In this document: positions 60,025-64,000 of the stretch, in pieces
Layout: every line of letters starts with the position of its first letter
Numbering within the stretch: position 1 is the first letter of the stretch
NCBI RefSeq assembly: GCF_000423665.1
Contig: NZ_AUIK01000029.1
Coordinates: 104,999-168,998 of the forward strand
Direction of reading: 5' to 3'
Origin: Solirubrobacter soli DSM 22325
GTDB taxonomy: Bacteria; Actinomycetota; Thermoleophilia; Solirubrobacterales; Solirubrobacteraceae
DNA length: 64,000 nucleotides
Notes under the pieces: generated by a model
What the model saw: the letters and a program-made list of their open reading frames with translations, nothing else
The model's database searches: none
Told to the model about the DNA's origin: nothing
Translations under genes and position numbers: made by a program

Positions 60025-61153
60025 GCTGCGCGGCGACGCGGCCGCGCGCCTGGAGGACGTCGCGCGCGATCACGCCCCGCGCGTCGTCGGCGTCGGCGAG
60101 CTCGGCCAGCGCGGGATCGCTGGGGCTCGCGACGACGACGGCGTGCCGGCGCGACAGGACCGGGACGGCCTCGACGAGCGGGCGGGCGGCGGCCTCTTCC
60201 AGGAGGTCGGTGAAGACGACCACGAGGGCGCGCTTGGCGCCCTCGGCGCGGCGGAACGCGGCCTCGTAGTCACTGTCGAGCGGGCGCGGCTGCAGGTCGA
60301 AGAGCGCGCGCACCATGACCTGCCCGCCCGCGCGGCGCGGCGTCAGTGCGATCCGGACCTCCTGGTCGAACGCGACGGCGCCGGTGCGGTCGCCGAGCTC
60401 GTCGGCCACGAACGCGAGCGCCGTGGCCGCGTCGAGGCACGCGTCGAGGACGTTGAGGTCGCCGAGCGGAGCGGCGCTCAGGCGCCCGGCGTCGAGCAGC
60501 AGCTGCAGGTCGCGGTCCTGCTCGAGCCGGTACTGGTTGCTCATCGGCCGCCCGAGCCGCGCGGTGGCGCGCCAGTTGACCTGGCGGATGTCGTCGTCGG
60601 GCTGGTAGTCGCGGATCAGCTCGAACTCGGTGCCGAGGCCGAGCGGCCCGCGCGCCGTGGCGCCCTGGTCGCGGAAGCGGCCGCGCGCGACCGCCAGCGC
60701 GAGCCGCCGCGCGGTCTTCAGGTCGGGGAAGACGCGCACGTCGAGCGCGGTCCCGATCGTGTGGTCCCAGCGGGCGAGGCCGAGCGGGCCGGTCGAGCGG
60801 GTCGCGACGGCCGGAAGCGTGTGCCGGCCGCGGCGCGTGGCGGTCACGGTGGCGGTGAGCTCGCCGTCGCCCTCGCGTGGGGCGATCGTCAGCTCGGGCG
60901 GCGCGGGCTGCCGGAGGCGCACGGTCGACCCCGCGGGCGCGTTCGCCCGAATCATCATCTGTGCAGGGATTCCGCGCGAGAAGACCGCAGGAATCTGACG
61001 GTCGACTTGAGGTTTACGGTTGGCCGATCTGGCGTCGATGACGACCGCGACCAGCAACGCGAGCGCCGCGAGGCCGACGATCGGGAGCGGGACGAGCAAC
61101 GCCGCCAGCGCGATCACGCCGAAGGCGATCACGGTGCGCGGCGCAGGCGTCAT
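59924..61153 (-). CDS. DUF58 domain protein
   Basis: 409 residues. Two N-terminal membrane helices (TVIAFGVIALAALLVPLPIV...), an Ig-like region, then the DUF58 core: GTEFELIRDYQPDDDIRQVN followed by WRATARLGRPM, with a vWA-like part (QLLLDAGRL, VVVFTDLLEEA). Always found near MoxR ATPases; thought to bind partner proteins, with no known enzymatic function. Overlaps moxR (ATGA). Confidence 0.88.
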   Translation of the reverse strand: MTPAPRTVIAFGVIALAALLVPLPIVGLAALALLVAVVIDARSANRKPQVDRQIPAVFSRGIPAQMMIRANAPAGSTVRLRQPAPPELTIAPREGDGELTATVTATRRGRHTLPAVATRSTGPLGLARWDHTIGTALDVRVFPDLKTARRLALAVARGRFRDQGATARGPLGLGTEFELIRDYQPDDDIRQVNWRATARLGRPMSNQYRLEQDRDLQLLLDAGRLSAAPLGDLNVLDACLDAATALAFVADELGDRTGAVAFDQEVRIALTPRRAGGQVMVRALFDLQPRPLDSDYEAAFRRAEGAKRALVVVFTDLLEEAAARPLVEAVPVLSRRHAVVVASPSDPALAELADADDARGVIARDVLQARGRVAAQLKAAGARVLEAPPDRLPATVVAAYLRAKSRAVL

Positions 61154-62079
61154 CGCGGCACCGGCACGTCTTCCAGCGCGGTGCGGATCGCGCCCGCGGC
61201 GGTCGCGCGCTCGAGCTCGGCCTCCGGGGTGAGGACGAGGCGGTGGCGGAGGACCGGGGCGGCCATGCGCGAGACGTCGTCAGGGGTGACGTAGGCGCGG
61301 CCGGCGAGGCGCGCGGCGGCCTTCGCCGCGCCGAGCAGGTGCACGGCGGCGCGCGGGCTCGCCCCGAGCGCGACGCTCGGCAGCTCGCGGGTGCGGCGGA
61401 CGATCGCGACCACGTAGCCGACGACCTCCTCGGTGATCTCGGTGGCGTCGACCTCCGCGCGGGCGTTTCGCAGGTCCTCGGCGCTCGCCACCGGCTGCAC
61501 GTCGTCGAGCGCGGCGGGCACAAGGCCGCGGCGCTGGAGGCGCAGCATCGCGCGCTCCTCGTCGGCGCTCGGGTAGCCGATCGCGACGTGCACGAGGAAG
61601 CGGTCGCGCTGCGCCTCGGGCAGCGGGTAGGTGCCTTCGTACTCGACCGGGTTCTGGGTCGCGAGCACGAGGAACGGGTCCGGGAGCGCGTGGCTGACGC
61701 CGTCGACGGTCACCTGGCCCTCCTGCATGGCCTCCAACAGCGCCGCCTGGGTCTTCGGGGGCGTGCGGTTGATCTCGTCGGCGAGGACGACGCCGGCGAA
61801 GACCGGCCCCGGGCGGAAGACGAGCTCGCCCGCGCGCAGCGCCATCGTGCCGGTGACGTCCGACGGGAGCATGTCCGGCGTGAACTGCAGGCGCCGGAAC
61901 TCGATCCCCAGCGCGCGGGCGGTCGCTCCCGCCAGGAGCGTCTTCGCCGTGCCGGGGACGCCCTCGAGCAGCACGTGCCCGCCGAGCGCGAGCGCCGCGA
62001 GCATGTCCTCCAGCGCCTCGGCCTGGCCGACGACGACCTTGCGTACCTCGCCCGCGACGCGGGCGTGCAGCTCCTTCAC
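61150..62079 (-). CDS. MoxR-family AAA+ ATPase
   Basis: 309 residues. Walker A LLEGVPGTAKT, Walker B VVLADEINRTPPKTQAALLE, sensor 1 LATQNPVEYEGTYPLPEAQR, and QFTPDMLPSDVTG. MoxR ATPases act as chaperones for vWA/DUF58-type partners, here the adjacent DUF58 protein. GTG start overlapping the DUF4350 stop. Length normal for the APE2220/MRP subgroup. Confidence 0.92.
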   Translation of the reverse strand: MKELHARVAGEVRKVVVGQAEALEDMLAALALGGHVLLEGVPGTAKTLLAGATARALGIEFRRLQFTPDMLPSDVTGTMALRAGELVFRPGPVFAGVVLADEINRTPPKTQAALLEAMQEGQVTVDGVSHALPDPFLVLATQNPVEYEGTYPLPEAQRDRFLVHVAIGYPSADEERAMLRLQRRGLVPAALDDVQPVASAEDLRNARAEVDATEITEEVVGYVVAIVRRTRELPSVALGASPRAAVHLLGAAKAAARLAGRAYVTPDDVSRMAAPVLRHRLVLTPEAELERATAAGAIRTALEDVPVPR

Positions 62080-62990
62080 GACGATCGCTCCTTGTCCTTG
62101 TCCGGTTTCGCCCGCTCGAGCGCGGCGGCGAGCGCGTCGACGTAGGCCATCCGCGGCGGCGGCGGCTCGGTGTCCGGGTCCTCGGGAGGGCCGAACCGCC
62201 GGCCTGCGGTCCACACCGCGAGCAGCGCGGTCAGCGCGAGCCCGAGCAGCGCCCACTTCACCTGCGCCGGCAGGCCGCTGAACCCGCGCGAGACCCCGTA
62301 GCCGTGCACGGTCTCCAGGAACGCGACCGTCCGCTTCTCGCCGCCCGCGAGCGCCAGACCGAGCGCCGCCCCGTCGCCCTGGTCGATCCCGCCGTTGGTC
62401 AGCGGCGTCGCGTCGGCGAGCAGGGAGACGTTGCCGCGGCCTTCGCGAGTGGTGACGAGCAGCGGCCCGTCCGCCGGGCCGATCACGGGCAGCGCGGGGC
62501 CGAGCTCGTGCCACCCGCCGCCGTCGGAGGCGACCGCGTCCACGCCGGTGGTCACCCCCACCGGCACGAGCGTGCGCCGCTTCCCGCCGTCCCCGGACTC
62601 CCAGGTCGGCGGGTCGGTGAGCACCTCCTCCAGCCACGACGCGTCGCCGGCCCCGCCCGCGACGAGGTTCCCGCCTGAGCGCACCCAGTCGCCGATCGCG
62701 CGCGCCTCCTCCGGCTCCATCACGTCCGGATCGAGCACGACGAGCGTCTGATCGGTCGGTGGCCGCTCGTCGGCGACGCGCGTGCGCACCCGCCGTACCG
62801 CGTGCCCGTTGCGCTGCAGCACCGACGCGTACGCCGCCAGCCCCTGCGGCGTGGTCGCATACGAGGACGACGGCGGCCCGCTCGGCTCGGGCGTGAGCCG
62901 GTCGACGATCACCAGCACGATCGCGAAGCCGACGAGCGCCGCGGCGATGCCGAGCGCGAGCCGCACCCGTCCGTCACGAGGCATCACCAC
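62076..62990 (-). CDS. DUF4350 membrane-associated protein
   Basis: 304 residues. N-terminal helix (LALGIAAALVGFAIVLVIVD), an extracytoplasmic GATase1-like domain (TTPQGLAAYASVLQRNGHAV ... LVVLDPDVMEPEEARAIGDW), then a second membrane helix (VKWALLGLALTALLAVWTA) and a proline-rich cytoplasmic tail. DUF4350 proteins accompany MoxR-DUF58 in actinobacteria; function unknown. Confidence 0.82.
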   Translation of the reverse strand: MVMPRDGRVRLALGIAAALVGFAIVLVIVDRLTPEPSGPPSSSYATTPQGLAAYASVLQRNGHAVRRVRTRVADERPPTDQTLVVLDPDVMEPEEARAIGDWVRSGGNLVAGGAGDASWLEEVLTDPPTWESGDGGKRRTLVPVGVTTGVDAVASDGGGWHELGPALPVIGPADGPLLVTTREGRGNVSLLADATPLTNGGIDQGDGAALGLALAGGEKRTVAFLETVHGYGVSRGFSGLPAQVKWALLGLALTALLAVWTAGRRFGPPEDPDTEPPPPRMAYVDALAAALERAKPDKDKERSS

Positions 62991-63002
62991 CCACCCCCCA
63001 CC

Positions 63003-63077
63003 AAGGGGTCAGACCCTTTAGTGCGGCTACGCAGGTGTTTCACGCAGCGGCCTTTGTTGAGGGGTCAGACCCTTTAA
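63003..63077. repeat. Doublet of AGGGGTCAGACCCTTTA palindromes
   Basis: Two direct copies of AAGGGGTCAGACCCTTTA-like sequence at 63003-63020 and about 63059-63077, period 56-57. A related palindrome lies at 25495. The second copy is within the 3' end of the DUF4129 gene and encodes its last residues. Resembles a REP-type doublet. Confidence 0.55.
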
Positions 63078-64000
63078 CTATGCGCGGCCAGCGCTCGCGG
63101 GCGGCGGCGAGGTCGTCCGGCAGCGGAGGGCGGCCGCCGTAGACGACGTCGTCGAAGGTCGCGGCCAGCGCGTCGAAGTCGTCGTCACGGAGGCTGCGGC
63201 GGACCTCGTAGGTCGAGATCGACGGGCGGAACTCGATCGCCCCACGCGCGTCGAGGCGGAGCAGGCCCGCGCGGAAGCGCAGCCGCAGGGCGCGTTCGAG
63301 GTCCCCGGCGGCCTCCGCCTCGTCGGCGCGCCGCTCGAGCGCCCGCGGGTCCTCGTCGCGCGCGGCCGCGAGTGCCTGCTGCTGCGCGGCGGACGCGCGG
63401 ACGCGGGTCGTCAGGAAGCGACGCGAGACGAAGACCGCGAGCACCACGACGACCGCGGCGAGCAGCGCCCACGCGGGCCCGGGCCCGAGCCCGAGGAACC
63501 CGAGGTCCGGCACGAGGTCGCGCAGCCAGCGGATGATCCCCCGGAACGGCCCGGGCACCTCCGTCTCGTGGAACCGCCGCTCGGCGAGCACCTCGCGCGC
63601 GTCCTGCGCCGGATCGCGACCGCCGGGAACGACCTCGTGGTCGGCCGCGAGCGCCCGCAACCGCGCCTCGAGCGCCTCCCCCCGCGCGCCCTGCAGCGCG
63701 CCCGCGACATCGACCCGCCGCCCGTCCACGGCGGTGACGTCGCGCAGCCGCGAGAGCGCGCCGGGATCGTCGACCGCCTCCGCGGCGAGCGAGCGGAGCT
63801 CGGCGGCCGAGACCTCCGACGCCCACGCGGGGCCGGCCGCCAAGAGCAGCGCGAAGAGGGCGGCGACGAGGGCGAGGGCCGCGCGAAGCCGGGCGGGCGT
63901 GGCCGCCGCGCGAGGCCGCGCGGGCGGGGCGGCCGCGCGGCGCGGGGCAGCGGCCGGCGGGGGTGCCGCGCGAAGCCGCGCGGGCGTGGCCGCCGCGCGA
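63040..64000 (-). CDS. DUF4129 domain membrane protein (N-terminus beyond the window)
   Basis: The frame is open from the stop at 63040 to the right edge. A signal peptide ALALVAALFALLLAAGPAWA ends near 63820; before it the frame is Arg/Ala/Pro-rich with no ATG, GTG or TTG, so the start is probably outside. A TTG at 63843 would cut into the signal peptide. After a helical extracytoplasmic part (AAELRSLAAEAVDDPGALSR) and a membrane helix (AWALLAAVVVVLAVFVSRRF), the C-terminal DUF4129 domain has FRAGLLRLDARGAIEFRPS and a region ending RWPRIVKGSDPSTKAAA, the last residues arising from a palindromic repeat. It lies upstream of DUF4350-MoxR-DUF58. Confidence 0.7.
   Translation of the reverse strand, partial: RAAATPARLRAAPPPAAAPRRAAAPPARPRAAATPARLRAALALVAALFALLLAAGPAWASEVSAAELRSLAAEAVDDPGALSRLRDVTAVDGRRVDVAGALQGARGEALEARLRALAADHEVVPGGRDPAQDAREVLAERRFHETEVPGPFRGIIRWLRDLVPDLGFLGLGPGPAWALLAAVVVVLAVFVSRRFLTTRVRASAAQQQALAAARDEDPRALERRADEAEAAGDLERALRLRFRAGLLRLDARGAIEFRPSISTYEVRRSLRDDDFDALAATFDDVVYGGRPPLPDDLAAARERWPRIVKGSDPSTKAAA
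63878..64000. repeat. 36-bp direct repeat at the window edge
   Basis: A 36-bp unit with core GCCGCGCGAAGCCG and GGGCGTGGCCGCCGCGCGA occurs at 63878-63913 and 63965-64000 (period 87), with degenerate copies between. Confidence 0.6.

Overview
The window is very GC-rich (about 70 % or more by eye), densely packed bacterial DNA. Many start and stop codons overlap as ATGA or GTGA, and GTG and TTG starts are common. The gene content points to a high-GC actinobacterium, most likely class Thermoleophilia (Solirubrobacter/Conexibacter-like): a GuaB3-type IMP dehydrogenase next to guaA, a mycobacterial-type PyrF with the DGKRGD motif, a CysM/Mec cysteine-synthesis pair, a short HU, and an RDD-SpoIIM-DUF58-MoxR-DUF4350-DUF4129 block. 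The lineage is inferred from gene content, not from a marker RNA. No rRNA, tRNA, CRISPR array, prophage or transposase gene was found.

Layout. 1-6.2 kb: sugar-nucleotide genes (WecB/WbpI-like epimerase, left-handed beta-helix acyltransferase, DegT-type aminotransferase) around a 1102-residue secreted LamG/Fn3 protein. 6.2-10.4 kb: guaB3-guaA and an orphan protein with an LQRTAGNRA motif. 10.4-14.4 kb: pyrF-LysM-dacA-fruK and HU. 14.5-15.9 kb: a repeat-expanded roadblock-like protein, a 47-residue membrane protein, and about 560 bp of non-coding palindromes and phased repeats. 15.9-19.2 kb: murI-rph-rdgB-CDF transporter and a Flp-like pilin. 19.4-25.5 kb: MFS transporter, beta-propeller, glycosyltransferase and two zinc-ribbon proteins. 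25.5-30.9 kb: HDAC-like deacetylase divergent from nadB, HAD hydrolase, small zinc-motif protein, beta-hydroxyacid dehydrogenase, DUF1802. 30.9-38.5 kb: GC-rich minisatellite, penicillin-acylase family protein, and large proteins of unknown role. 38.6-42.4 kb: cysM, two ferritin-like exported proteins, tatA, a Mec-like JAMM protease, a zinc-ribbon DUF2007-like protein and a divergent methyltransferase. 42.5-50.4 kb: metzincin, aminotransferase, TetR/MFS divergent from a Baeyer-Villiger-type monooxygenase/SDR operon, then an overlapping TIM-barrel/nucleotidyltransferase pair. 50.4-57.2 kb: XylFGH-like sugar importer with a Gfo/Idh dehydrogenase and two ROK regulators. 57.2-64 kb: three RDD proteins, SpoIIM, DUF58, MoxR, DUF4350 and DUF4129.

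Regulation. Fourteen start codons have a TANNNT -10-like box 6-11 nt upstream (mostly TAGGGT or TAGCGT) and no Shine-Dalgarno sequence, which suggests widespread leaderless transcription. In two divergent gene pairs one near-symmetric box can serve as the -10 in both directions.

The best leads for undescribed biology are the CysM/Mec neighbourhood interrupted by a Tat/ferritin-like cassette, the TIM-barrel/nucleotidyltransferase pair, the 31-bp phased repeat array at 15.5-15.9 kb, the orphan LQRTAGN protein, and the zinc-ribbon pair with an acidic repeat tail and a SPOR-like domain.
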